Assembly: GCA_016782545.1 (NCBI GenBank)
Contig: JADHYG010000015.1
Span: 1-20,024 of the forward strand
From: Candidatus Microgenomates bacterium
Lineage (GTDB): Bacteria > Patescibacteria > Microgenomatia > JADHYG01
DNA length: 20,024 nucleotides
Direction: 5' to 3'
Below the pieces are notes generated by a model. The model did no database searches and was not told the DNA's origin. It saw only the letters and a program-made list of their open reading frames with translations. The position numbers and the translations under genes are program-made. How positions within the stretch are numbered: position 1 is the stretch's first letter; every line of letters starts with the position of its first letter. Of the stretch, positions 1 through 6,683 are shown piece by piece.

Positions 1-141
1 ATCAAATATGTTAAATTAAAATATATGTTAATTAGATTGTATAGGCAAGCTTTTTTGTTTTGTAAAAAATTAACCATAGAGCTGGTTATATCAAGAAAGG
101 CGAAAACCACCCCGCTGATCGGGATGGATGAGCCGATATAA
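1..141 (+). CDS. 3' end of an unrecognised gene, cut by the window edge
   Basis: Frame 1 is open from the first base to a TAA at 139-141, giving 46 residues that end KTTPLIGMDEPI. The tail is basic and mixed, with no motif I can assign. It is followed directly by two GC-rich hairpins resembling the end of the IS200-type element found later in the window, so it could be the tail of a transposon gene. That is inference from position only. The AT-rich first 60 bases could also be open by chance. Confidence 0.25.
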   Translation: MKYVKLKYMLIRLYRQAFLFCKKLTIELVISRKAKTTPLIGMDEPI

Positions 142-147
142 ATAAGT

Positions 148-206
148 CACTCGCCGAAGGCGAGTGTACAGAGCGAAACAGAGAACCACGGGCTTTGCCC
201 GTGGGT
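148..206 (+). repeat. Solitary IS200-like end (two hairpins)
   Basis: The first hairpin has stem cactcgcc (148-155), loop gaa and ggcgagtg (159-166). The second has stem ccacgggc (186-193), loop ttt and gcccgtgg (197-204). Bases 178-206 match 6618-6646, at the left end of the IS200 element, in 28 of 29 positions. The two-hairpin layout is also the same, although the first stem sequence differs and the gap between the hairpins is longer. No tnpA follows, so this is a solo end, a decayed copy or a non-autonomous derivative. Confidence 0.65.
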
Positions 207-252
207 ATCTATATTAACTGAACGACTTCAAGTTTAAACAGTATTAATATTT

Positions 253-459
253 ATGACTACACAAAAAGAAACTGATAACTTGGGAGGTGAAGAACCGGTT
301 GATGAAAAACCCTCGCGTTTTGAGCGGTTAATGCTGGAAATGGCAAGACCAGGCATGACGGCAGGAGAGGCAATGAAAATAGTTGGTAATGAGATTTCGG
401 CAGAACTGCAGAATCCGCAGAATCAAGAAGGGCAGAATCAAGAAGAGAGTGAAGCTTAG
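253..459 (+). CDS. Small acidic hypothetical protein, 68 aa
   Basis: This is an open frame from ATG to TAG with no recognisable family. Residues 1-20 are polar and acidic. The middle (about 20-50, including FERLMLEMARPG and GEAMKIVGNEISAEL) looks helical, and the tail is a Gln/Asn/Glu-rich repeat (NPQNQEGQNQEESEA). There is no signal peptide or membrane segment, so it should be cytoplasmic. No clear Shine-Dalgarno precedes the ATG; the upstream bases are AT-rich (tattaatattt). The absence of a plausible competing frame and the ordinary composition favour a real gene, but support is modest. Confidence 0.45.
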   Translation: MTTQKETDNLGGEEPVDEKPSRFERLMLEMARPGMTAGEAMKIVGNEISAELQNPQNQEGQNQEESEA

Positions 460-908
460 AGAGCAAGCTAAATAACAGAAATTTGAATATCGTTCATAGA
501 AAAACAAGTAATTTACCTCTTCCCAAAACCCTCAATAGTGATTGTTTTTTCTAATTATTGATTTCCTCTTTACTTCTTTTTAAACGATCGTCGGGCTAGA
601 GGTAAAGAGAGTCCACCTGATCTATCCGATGTGGCCTTACATATTTTATGGCATCTTCAATTTGTTTATTGATTTTATCAATTTTTGCTAAAATAATCTT
701 ATATGCTTGAGAGACTAAAGAAAACTATCACATTATCAAAAATAAATACACCTTATGTGTCTTTCCCTTGACACCTTGGGAAAATTTCTCCCCAAAAACC
801 ACAACGGTGATTGTTTTTTCTGTTAATTAAAATTTATTAAGCCATTCTTCGTTACAAATCGTAAACTTGACAAATAAAAAACTTAGTGATAGGGTAATTC
901 TACTTTTT
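460..908. other. Gene-poor intergenic stretch with repeats
   Basis: No convincing gene lies here. It contains two related segments of about 37 bases, at 522-558 and 791-827, both starting cccaaaa and sharing gtgattgttttttct exactly (538-552 and 807-821). It also contains a REP copy at 748-786, which is listed separately. A TTGACA hexamer at 867-872 has only weak -10 candidates downstream (tagggt at 890, taattc at 895). A 42-codon open stretch on the minus strand (596-724) has no start codon. Confidence 0.5.
748..786 (+). repeat. Dispersed copy of the RAYT-associated REP
   Basis: From ctttcccttg to the end of gacaccttgggaaaatt this segment is nearly identical to 7526-7566, the repeat directly upstream of the RAYT transposase gene. 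The first hairpin is degraded here (acaccttatgtgt instead of acaccttcaaggtgt), leaving gtgtc/gacac pairing. It is a stand-alone copy about 6.8 kb from the transposase, as expected of a REP family mobilised in trans. Confidence 0.75.
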
Positions 909-944
909 AATGTCCTGCCTCAATACAAGGCAGGACATTTTTTT
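909..944 (+). terminator. Intrinsic terminator directly before the 945 gene
   Basis: The stem atgtcctgcc (910-919) pairs perfectly with ggcaggacat (929-938) across a 9-nt loop, and a seven-T run (938-944) follows. The next base is the A of the ATG at 945. It may end a short transcript from the upstream region or act as an attenuator for the gene it abuts. Confidence 0.8.
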
Positions 945-1502
945 ATGAAAGTAAAAAAATTGACATTTTCAAAATTATTTAAACTGTTGATAATTTTAGC
1001 CATTCTTTTTATTGGCTATCAATTAATAGTTCGGCCGCGTCTTTTTCAAAAACCATTTTTTTCTCAAAAAACAACCTCAATTAGTTCAGTCATAGCAATA
1101 ACAGATGTTAAAAAGAGCTTTGAATTTGAAGCCATTGTCGTTAAAGGGAAAGGAGCAGAAAGAATTGTTTTTACTATTGTTTCGGCTGAATTAAAAGAAG
1201 AAATTAAAGTTAAAGGAGAATCAAGAAAGGTTAATGAGGGAAAACAATTTTTACTTTTGCGACTGGAAATTGAAAATGACACTACAGAAAAACTAGCGAT
1301 GATTACCAGTGATTTGATTCGTCTGGTTGATAACGAAGACAAAAAATATGCCCCTGATTTTCATAATGCCACTGTTGTTATTGATCCTCTTTCTGTCAGA
1401 AAAGATCTGGTTTCCTTTATTGTTGATGCAAAATTAAAAAGCTTTAAGTTGCTAGTGGGAGGATTAGAAAAGGAAAAAGAAACAGTTGAGATAAATTTCT
1501 AA
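945..1502 (+). CDS. Membrane-anchored protein with DUF4352-like domain
   Basis: The 185-residue protein starts MKVKKLTF. It has one N-terminal membrane segment (about residues 12-28, LLIILAILFIGYQLIV) with a basic cytoplasmic end, then a short linker and an extracytoplasmic beta-rich domain. The pattern EGKQFLLLRLEIENDT, then LIRLVDNEDKKYAP, then PLSVRKDLVSFIVD fits the DUF4352/immunoglobulin-like family of lipid- or membrane-anchored proteins, whose function is mostly unknown. A TTG at 867 would add 26 residues but would run the coding region through a terminator hairpin, so ATG 945 is preferred. No Shine-Dalgarno is visible, because the T-tract occupies that position. The gene ends 19 bases before the DUF2292 gene. 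Confidence 0.75.
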   Translation: MKVKKLTFSKLFKLLIILAILFIGYQLIVRPRLFQKPFFSQKTTSISSVIAITDVKKSFEFEAIVVKGKGAERIVFTIVSAELKEEIKVKGESRKVNEGKQFLLLRLEIENDTTEKLAMITSDLIRLVDNEDKKYAPDFHNATVVIDPLSVRKDLVSFIVDAKLKSFKLLVGGLEKEKETVEINF

Positions 1503-1521
1503 TCTGTTTCTACCCAAAACA

Positions 1522-1701
1522 ATGGTTGATTATTTCACCAAAAAAATCAGCAATGATCTTTTATCAGAAATAAAATCCGCTTTAAAAAATATCCGTGGTT
1601 GGGGAAGTGTCGAGCTTTATGTTCAAGATTGGCGGGTAGTGCAGATAACCGAAAGAAATATAAAAAAGACAACTCATGCTTTAAGAAAGAAGCACAAATA
1701 A
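1522..1701 (+). CDS. DUF2292 (YezD-like) small protein, 59 aa
   Basis: ATG at 1522 opens a 59-codon frame ending TAA at 1699-1701. The core, from about residue 18 to 42 (IKSALKNIRGWGSVELYVQD, then WRVVQI), matches the DUF2292 consensus of an alpha helix, a Gly-x-Val-Glu strand and a D-x-x-V-V-Q-I strand. The family's role is unknown; members are small soluble proteins. The C terminus is basic (KKTTHALRKKHK), which could suggest nucleic-acid contact, though that is only inference. It probably shares a transcript with the upstream DUF4352-like gene (19-bp gap) and is followed five bases later by a strong promoter. Confidence 0.75.
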   Translation: MVDYFTKKISNDLLSEIKSALKNIRGWGSVELYVQDWRVVQITERNIKKTTHALRKKHK

Positions 1702-1706
1702 GGCAC

Positions 1707-1735
1707 TTGACAAATTTTTGAGAATTATATATAAG
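1707..1735 (+). promoter_or_regulatory. Strong sigma70-type promoter
   Basis: A perfect -35 TTGACA (1707-1712), a 17-base spacer and a -10 TATAAG (1730-1735) predict a start near 1742. Only 88 bases separate this start from an intrinsic terminator, so it appears to serve a short RNA. Confidence 0.7.
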
Positions 1736-1741
1736 TAATTC

Positions 1742-1829
1742 ATCTAACCCATAAGAAAATTTAATAAGAAACTAAGCAATTATTGCTGACCGCACCCGGA
1801 GGCAATCCTGAAAAAGGATTGCCTTTTTT
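1742..1829 (+). ncRNA. Candidate small RNA of about 88 nt
   Basis: The unit is bounded by a consensus promoter (1707-1735) and a textbook terminator (1800-1829), with no ORF inside. An internal agcaa/ttgct mini-hairpin lies at 1775-1787, followed by gctgaccgcacccgg, and no known RNA family was recognised. A second TTGACA begins three bases after the terminator T-tract. The RNA and the downstream secreted-protein gene may therefore be separately transcribed, or this may be an attenuated leader of that gene. Confidence 0.5.
1800..1829 (+). terminator. Intrinsic terminator of the small RNA unit
   Basis: Stem aggcaatcct (1800-1809), loop gaaaa and aggattgcct (1815-1824) form a perfect 10-bp hairpin that runs into six T residues (1824-1829). 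Confidence 0.85.
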
Positions 1830-1831
1830 AG

Positions 1832-1861
1832 TTGACAATCGAATTTTTCTTTAACAATCAA
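1832..1861 (+). promoter_or_regulatory. Probable promoter of the small secreted repeat protein
   Basis: A perfect -35 TTGACA lies at 1832-1837. The -10 is unclear: candidates at 1855-1863 (caatca, tcaaat) are weak. The position between a terminator and a gene with a very strong ribosome binding site supports a promoter here. Confidence 0.4.
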
Positions 1862-1881
1862 ATTATGAAGAATTTCTAACG

Positions 1882-1892
1882 AAAGGGGGTGA
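1882..1892 (+). promoter_or_regulatory. Unusually strong Shine-Dalgarno site
   Basis: The sequence aaagggggtga lies 9 bases before ATG 1902 and is nearly fully complementary to the 16S rRNA 3' end. Most genes in this window have weak or no such site, so it points to high translation and fixes the start. Confidence 0.8.
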
Positions 1893-1901
1893 AAAAATAA
1901 T

Positions 1902-2393
1902 ATGGTTAAAAAAATTGTTGCTTTAACCGGTGCTGGAGCTGTTCTTTTATCCTTGGCTGTACCAGTATTTGGCTGGACCCCACGTAAGGATATCGCCATC
2001 ATTGAGAACAATGAAATTAGTGCAAGCGCAAATACTGGCATGAATAGTCAAGATGTTACAGCTAAGGCTCAAAAAGGTGGTGATGTATACGCTAATGGTA
2101 CCCGTACTATTTCTACCGGTAATGCTCACGCCAAGGCCAAAGGAGTCATTGTGGCTAACACTCACGTTGGTTGCGGTCCTTTCGGTGGAGAACCACGGCA
2201 CAAAGACGTAGCTGTGGTTAAAAACAACGTAGTTTATGCCGATGCTAATACTGGACTTAACTGGCAGGATGTTGAAGCTAAGGCTCAAAAAGGTGGTGAG
2301 GTAAACGCTAGCGGTACGCGTACTATCTCCACTGGCCATGCTTGGGCAAAGGCTAAAGGTTATGTTGTTGTTAACACCCACTTGAGTTTGTAA
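1902..2393 (+). CDS. Small secreted two-repeat surface protein, 163 aa
   Basis: Residues 1-24 form a signal peptide (MVKK, hydrophobic stretch, then VPVFG) with cleavage likely before Trp25. The mature protein is two repeats of about 60 residues (about 29-91 and 100-163). Each begins D[IV]A[IV][IV]xNN, continues ANTGxNxQDVxAKAQKGG, then GTRTISTGxAxAKAKG, and ends VxNTH. They are joined by a Gly/Cys/Pro linker (HVGCGPFGGEPRHK). The same grammar recurs in the 982-residue protein downstream. Such regular Gly/Asn/Ala patterns suggest a beta-solenoid or fibre subunit. Codon use is richer in C-ending codons than in neighbouring genes and the ribosome site is very strong, so high expression is inferred. 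No membrane anchor remains after cleavage. No named family was recognised. Confidence 0.85.
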   Translation: MVKKIVALTGAGAVLLSLAVPVFGWTPRKDIAIIENNEISASANTGMNSQDVTAKAQKGGDVYANGTRTISTGNAHAKAKGVIVANTHVGCGPFGGEPRHKDVAVVKNNVVYADANTGLNWQDVEAKAQKGGEVNASGTRTISTGHAWAKAKGYVVVNTHLSL

Positions 2394-2409
2394 AGTTGCG
2401 GTGGTGCTT

Positions 2410-2443
2410 CTAAACAGTCAACCCTTGACTGTTTAGGGCTTTT
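2410..2443 (+). terminator. Probable terminator after the small secreted protein
   Basis: Stem ctaaacagtca (2410-2420), loop accct and tgactgtttag (2426-2436) form a perfect 11-bp hairpin. It is followed by ggcttttc, so the T run is short (four) and termination may be partial. Confidence 0.6.
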
Positions 2444-2444
2444 C

Positions 2445-2470
2445 GGAAGGAGAAGAATTCTTCTCCTTCC
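2445..2470. repeat. Perfect 26-bp palindrome
   Basis: The half ggaaggagaagaa (2445-2457) is followed directly by its exact reverse complement (2458-2470), with no spacer. It lies 8 bases after the terminator stem. It could strengthen termination as RNA or bind a dimeric protein as DNA. Confidence 0.75.
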
Positions 2471-2500
2471 CATAAAGCCGGAGAACTAATTTTTACATAG

Positions 2501-2525
2501 ATCCTGAATCAAGTTCAGGATGACA
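2501..2525 (+). repeat. REP-like palindrome (atcctgaa type)
   Basis: Stem atcctgaa (2501-2508), loop tcaag and ttcaggat (2514-2521), followed by gaca. This is a half-unit of the longer paired palindrome at 12776-12846. Confidence 0.7.
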
Positions 2526-2552
2526 GAGGTACTATTTTAAAGTAAAAAACAA

Positions 2553-5501
2553 ATGAATCTTAAAAAACTTTTAGCCGCAATTTTGGTTTTTCTTTTAATC
2601 TTCAATCCTTTTGTTATTCCTTTAGCTTTTGCTCAAGAAGAAAATCCTGAGGCGGCTACTCAAGAAGAACAGGGAGAGGAAGAGGAAGAAAAGGAGGAAG
2701 ATAAGGGAGAAGGGGAAGAGGAAGAAGATGAAGAAGGTCAAGAAGAGCAAGAAAAAGAACAAGATCAGGAAGAAAAAGAGGCCCGAGATAATCAAGAAAT
2801 TGAGGAAGAAGTAGAAGGAGATACTGATGGAATTGATACTCCAGAAGACTTTAAGACAACACCAACTCCTTTATCCAGCATTACTACCGGTGATACCGCT
2901 TCAGAGGCAGAGACAAAAACCATTCTTAATTACTATCAGGAAGAAGTAGAGGGAGAAATAACTGGTGGCGACTGCAGTCTTGAAGGAGAAATTGAATGCT
3001 CGATGGCGCATGCAAACGAGGCAGACTCAGAGTCTTCAGCCGACGCTCAAAGTACTACCGGCGAAAATGAAATTCTTAACACTCCCGGTGACGCTGTGAT
3101 AGATTCAGGAACAGCCACTGCCATTGCCGAAGCTGAAAGCATCATTAATACTAATATTACTGAGTTAATACCGGCAGATAATCTGGAAGCTGATAGTTTT
3201 GGTGAACTTGAGGATGATGAGGAAGATGGTGGGCATTATGTAATCAATAACAACGAAGCGACGACTGAAGATACCAGTAATGTCGAGGCCAGCAGTGGTG
3301 ATAATAAAGCCAACGGAAACCAGGGAGATGCCACGGTTACTACTGGTCCAGCCTATGCCTCAGCCAATCTTGTTGATATTATCAATACCAATATTTTGGG
3401 TTCCAATTTTGAGGTTCTTTTATTTGATATTAATGACGAAACCGGCGATATTAACTTATTGATGATTTGGAATCAGCTCGAGCAAGAAACAGGCAAGGAT
3501 CTTTCCGGTGTTTTGGTTTTGAATTCAAATTCAACCAATCTCTTAATAGTCAATCACAACGAAGCTCAGTCAGACAGTTTAGCAACGGCCATTGCTGATT
3601 CGGGCGGCAACGAGGCGTCTAATAATGAAGGGAAAGCAACAATAGAAACCGGCGATGCTTATGCCAGCGCCAACATTTTTAAATTAGTTAACACCAACAT
3701 TATTGGCGGAAAATTTCTTTTTGTCGTCATTAATATTTTTGGAGACTTTAGTGGTAATATTATTGTCCCCAGCCGCGAGCGATTTTTAGAGGGACAAAGT
3801 ACTGATCTAGACAGTGATAGTGATGGGAGTTTTCCTCAAATAGTCAATCAAAATGAGGCAGTAGTTGAGGGTGGTGTTCTGGCGATTGCTGATAGCGGCA
3901 ATAATGAAAGCAATAATAATGGTGGCGACAACATGATGGAAACTGGGTCGGCGGCGGCTCAGGCCAATGCCATCTCAGTAGTTAATCTTAATATTCATAA
4001 AGACAACTGGTACCAGATTCTTTTCAATAATCTTGGTGAGTGGTTGGGGAAGATCTCGGGTTGGTCAAGTCCAGATGCTCAAGAGACAGCTGAGGAGGGA
4101 TTGATTGATCTAAGTTTTGACGGAAATCACGAAAATGGTGACTCAGGACAAGAAACTCAAGCCCAAAGTGGTGATAATGACAATGGCACTTCTCCTCTTT
4201 TTGTTTTTAATCAAAACAAGACCCAAAGTTCTGATCAGGTAATGGCTCAGGCTAAAACAGGAGGTAATCAGGTCAATAATAACGATGGAGGAGTGACGAT
4301 AAAAACAGGGGCGGCTAAGGCAATTGCCAATCTTGTTCGTTTTGTTAACGTTAATATTTTAGGTGGTCGGTTTTTCTTTCCTATTATCAATCTTTTTGGA
4401 CGCTGGACAGGGAATCTTATCTTTGCTTATCCTGAGATTGCCGTTAATTTGACCAATGGCATAGGTCGGGTTGTCCCCGGAGAAATATATCAATATACGG
4501 TTAATTTTGTTAACCAAGGATATGATAGAGCCAGTGATGTGTTTTTACAGCTTGAACTGCCTGATGGCGTCATTTTTCTTGGCGATTCAAGTGGAATAAC
4601 TCCTCAAGTAATAGGAGGAACTTGTATTTGGTCTCTTGGCAGTCTTGAGGTAGGTGAAGCGGGAACTTTTAAAATTAAAGTTCAGATTGACTCCGAGTTT
4701 TCAGGTGAAGAGCCACTTTCTTTTTGGTCAAAGTTGATTCCTCAAGCCCATGCGGCGGAAAGTGAAAGAGAAAATGAAGTTATTACTACAGTTTCAATTG
4801 AGACAGTCGATCCCGAACCTGATTTTTCTAATAATGTTTCTTCAGCAAAAACCACAGTTTATTTTCCCATATCAGAAGAAGCAAAAGATGATATGAGTAA
4901 CCAAGGAAAAAATCAGACGGGAGAGGAAAATGCTGATTCATTACTACCACTACCACAACTCGAAATTACCGCTTGGAATAATGTGGGTGAGTTTGTTTAT
5001 CCTGGAGATACAGTTACTTTTGAAATCACAGTTAAAAATATAGGTGAAGGAATTTCTTATGATACTTATGTTACCCAAGAGCTTTTTAATGGCCTGCCAG
5101 AAAAAGATTTTGGGACAGCCAAATTTGAGATTGGAAAGCTTGATGTTGGCAAAGCGGCTAAGCTTACCTTCGGCTTAAAATTAGACAATGGTGAAATGTT
5201 ATCAACAGGATTTTATCATACTGTGGCTCAAGCATATGGTTATAGCTTTAGCGGAGTTGAGGTTAAATCAAATGAGGCTAAGACGCAGTTTGAAATAAGA
5301 ACTGGCAAAAATTCTTTTTTTCCAGGAAAAGTAAAAGCCGCTGAAGGAGAAATTCTTGCCAATACTATTGCTTGCCCTTCTTGTAAAAAAGAAGAAGACA
5401 TTCTTCCTTATCTTTTGCTTTTTCTTTTAAGTTCTACTTGGCTTGTTAATTGGGGTAAAATGAAGTTGGCAAAAAAGGAGGTATCGGCCCAAAAAACATG
5501 A
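2553..5501 (+). CDS. Large secreted repeat/DUF11 surface protein, 982 aa
   Basis: The signal peptide covers residues 1-27 (ends PLAFA). Residues 28-95 are an extreme Glu/Lys/Gln-rich segment. From about 115 to 625 come roughly five loosely repeated units of about 100 residues. Each has N-x-NEA, an A-x-SG-x-N block, G-x-A-x-x-x-TG-x-A-x-A-x-AN, then (V/I)NTNI and a hydrophobic FFxxxNxFGxxxGN end. Two DUF11-like beta-sandwich domains follow (about 630-740 and 805-920; GEIYQYTVNFVNQG and GDTVTFEITVKNIGE). A CPSC motif, a membrane segment (about 949-966) and a basic tail (KMKLAKK) close the protein. It is probably anchored in the membrane with the repeats outside the cell. The repeat grammar matches the 163-residue neighbour. 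No Shine-Dalgarno is visible, and the gene overlaps the next by 4 bases. Confidence 0.85.
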   Translation: MNLKKLLAAILVFLLIFNPFVIPLAFAQEENPEAATQEEQGEEEEEKEEDKGEGEEEEDEEGQEEQEKEQDQEEKEARDNQEIEEEVEGDTDGIDTPEDFKTTPTPLSSITTGDTASEAETKTILNYYQEEVEGEITGGDCSLEGEIECSMAHANEADSESSADAQSTTGENEILNTPGDAVIDSGTATAIAEAESIINTNITELIPADNLEADSFGELEDDEEDGGHYVINNNEATTEDTSNVEASSGDNKANGNQGDATVTTGPAYASANLVDIINTNILGSNFEVLLFDINDETGDINLLMIWNQLEQETGKDLSGVLVLNSNSTNLLIVNHNEAQSDSLATAIADSGGNEASNNEGKATIETGDAYASANIFKLVNTNIIGGKFLFVVINIFGDFSGNIIVPSRERFLEGQSTDLDSDSDGSFPQIVNQNEAVVEGGVLAIADSGNNESNNNGGDNMMETGSAAAQANAISVVNLNIHKDNWYQILFNNLGEWLGKISGWSSPDAQETAEEGLIDLSFDGNHENGDSGQETQAQSGDNDNGTSPLFVFNQNKTQSSDQVMAQAKTGGNQVNNNDGGVTIKTGAAKAIANLVRFVNVNILGGRFFFPIINLFGRWTGNLIFAYPEIAVNLTNGIGRVVPGEIYQYTVNFVNQGYDRASDVFLQLELPDGVIFLGDSSGITPQVIGGTCIWSLGSLEVGEAGTFKIKVQIDSEFSGEEPLSFWSKLIPQAHAAESERENEVITTVSIETVDPEPDFSNNVSSAKTTVYFPISEEAKDDMSNQGKNQTGEENADSLLPLPQLEITAWNNVGEFVYPGDTVTFEITVKNIGEGISYDTYVTQELFNGLPEKDFGTAKFEIGKLDVGKAAKLTFGLKLDNGEMLSTGFYHTVAQAYGYSFSGVEVKSNEAKTQFEIRTGKNSFFPGKVKAAEGEILANTIACPSCKKEEDILPYLLLFLLSSTWLVNWGKMKLAKKEVSAQKT

Positions 5502-6322
5502 AGAAAATCTTAAGAAAACTTTCAGAGATAATATTTGTTGTTTTTATGCTGGCGGTTTTTCTTTACTCCGGCCATCGGGTTCTTTCTTATCTTAAAGTCA
5601 TTAAGACCAAAAGCCTTGAGGCTTTTAGTGAAGACGTTTCTCAAGACGAAAATTGGAATTGTGGATGTTGTGGTTCTAATACTCGACCATGTGAATTGGG
5701 AGAGAGTTTGTGTGAACGATTAGAAGAATGGTGTGGAAAATTTTGTCATCGACCAACTCCCACTCCAACATCTACGACTGTTTTCACTCCTACGCCGACT
5801 TTTCCATCAGAAGAGCCAACTTCTACTCCAACACCGTCTCCTACAGCTACACTAGGATCAGGACCAACAGCAACCCCAGGACCGGCAGCTGACGGACCAG
5901 TAGGAGGAGGATGTGATGCAGGGGTACCAATTGCTCCAAAACTCATTTCAGCGATTAAAGTAGGAAGCGAAGCAAGTTTGCTTTGGAATCCTGTTTTACC
6001 CGTAACTCATTATGCTATTGCTTATGGAACTGTTTCTGGAAGCTACCAATATGGTGTTTCTAATACAGGTAATGTGACTGCTTATAAAGTGGGAGAATTA
6101 AATTCAGCTAGCGATTATTGTTTTGTAGTAGCGGCAGTCAATGACTGTGCTTCTTCACCTTACTCAAATGAAGTTTGCACCGGTGTTGCTATTGGCGAAG
6201 GGAAGGTTTTAGGCTTGGCGGTTACTAGCGGGGAAGAATGGATAGAGCTGGCCTTTTCTCTTATTGGTCTGGCATGTATTTTAAACGGCTTAAGATTAGT
6301 AAGGCCTTTAAGAAGAAGATAA
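5498..6322 (+). CDS. FN3 surface protein with sorting-signal-like C terminus, 274 aa
   Basis: An N-terminal hydrophobic segment (about 8-30) acts as signal or anchor. A Cys-rich knot follows (about 54-85, with NCGCCG), then a Pro/Thr linker (86-130, TPTPT repeats) and a fibronectin type III domain (about 145-232). The C terminus is tripartite: LGLAVTSG at 238-245, a hydrophobic stretch at about 248-267, and a basic RPLRRR end. This is the layout of a sortase substrate, with LAVTS resembling the LAxTG motif known for class E sortases. The sortase gene directly downstream supports this reading. The ATG overlaps the previous stop (ATGA) and is preceded 15 bases upstream by aaggaggt, so the two surface genes are translationally linked. 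Confidence 0.8.
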   Translation: MKKILRKLSEIIFVVFMLAVFLYSGHRVLSYLKVIKTKSLEAFSEDVSQDENWNCGCCGSNTRPCELGESLCERLEEWCGKFCHRPTPTPTSTTVFTPTPTFPSEEPTSTPTPSPTATLGSGPTATPGPAADGPVGGGCDAGVPIAPKLISAIKVGSEASLLWNPVLPVTHYAIAYGTVSGSYQYGVSNTGNVTAYKVGELNSASDYCFVVAAVNDCASSPYSNEVCTGVAIGEGKVLGLAVTSGEEWIELAFSLIGLACILNGLRLVRPLRRR

Positions 6323-6602
6323 AAAAGGCCAAGAAAAGATTTATTAAAGACAAAAAAATCTTTGGTATTATTTTAATCTTCGTTGGTCTTTTTTTCTTTC
6401 TTTTCTTTCCTTTTGTTAAATTTTTCTCAAAAATTTCTTTGGAGCCGAAAAGCGAGAAAGAATCAAAAACTGTAAAAAAAGAGATTCAAAGAGAAAATTT
6501 TAGTCCAATAAAAATCGATTCCCAACTTTTATCTTTAGAAGAACCTTATCAATTACCTCAAAGAATCATTATTCCTAATCTTAACATTGACCTTTCTATA
6601 CG

Positions 6603-6644
6603 GTCCGCTTTTAGCGGACAGAGAACCACGGGCTATGCCCGTGG
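6603..6644 (+). repeat. Left-end hairpins of the IS200-type element
   Basis: The first hairpin is gtccgct (6603-6609), loop ttt, agcggac (6613-6619). The second is ccacgggc (6626-6633), loop tat, gcccgtgg (6637-6644). The second hairpin recurs at the right end and at 186-204, and these are the structures TnpA is expected to bind. Confidence 0.8.
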
Positions 6645-6683
6645 GTGAATGAGTGCGGCGACGATATGCGGTAAAATAGAAGA

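Noticed and set aside
596..724. Minus-strand open stretch of 42 codons with a helical look
   Set aside because: It has no start codon, is bounded by an in-frame TAG, and matches no family I recognise. A decayed gene end is possible but unsupported.
867..944. TTG-initiated 26-residue extension of the DUF4352-like gene
   Set aside because: The extension would encode a perfect terminator hairpin, and the protein from ATG 945 already begins with a normal basic leader and membrane segment.
2629..2814. Lys/Arg-rich ORF in an alternate frame
   Set aside because: It is a shadow of the polypurine stretch that encodes the Glu-rich segment of the 982-residue protein.
5746..5946. Minus-strand Val/Gly-rich ORF
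   Set aside because: It is the antisense shadow of the Pro/Thr linker repeats in the FN3 protein.
6238..6648. Stand-alone 136-residue gene
   Set aside because: Its last 16 residues come from the insertion element; the rest is the front half of the split sortase.
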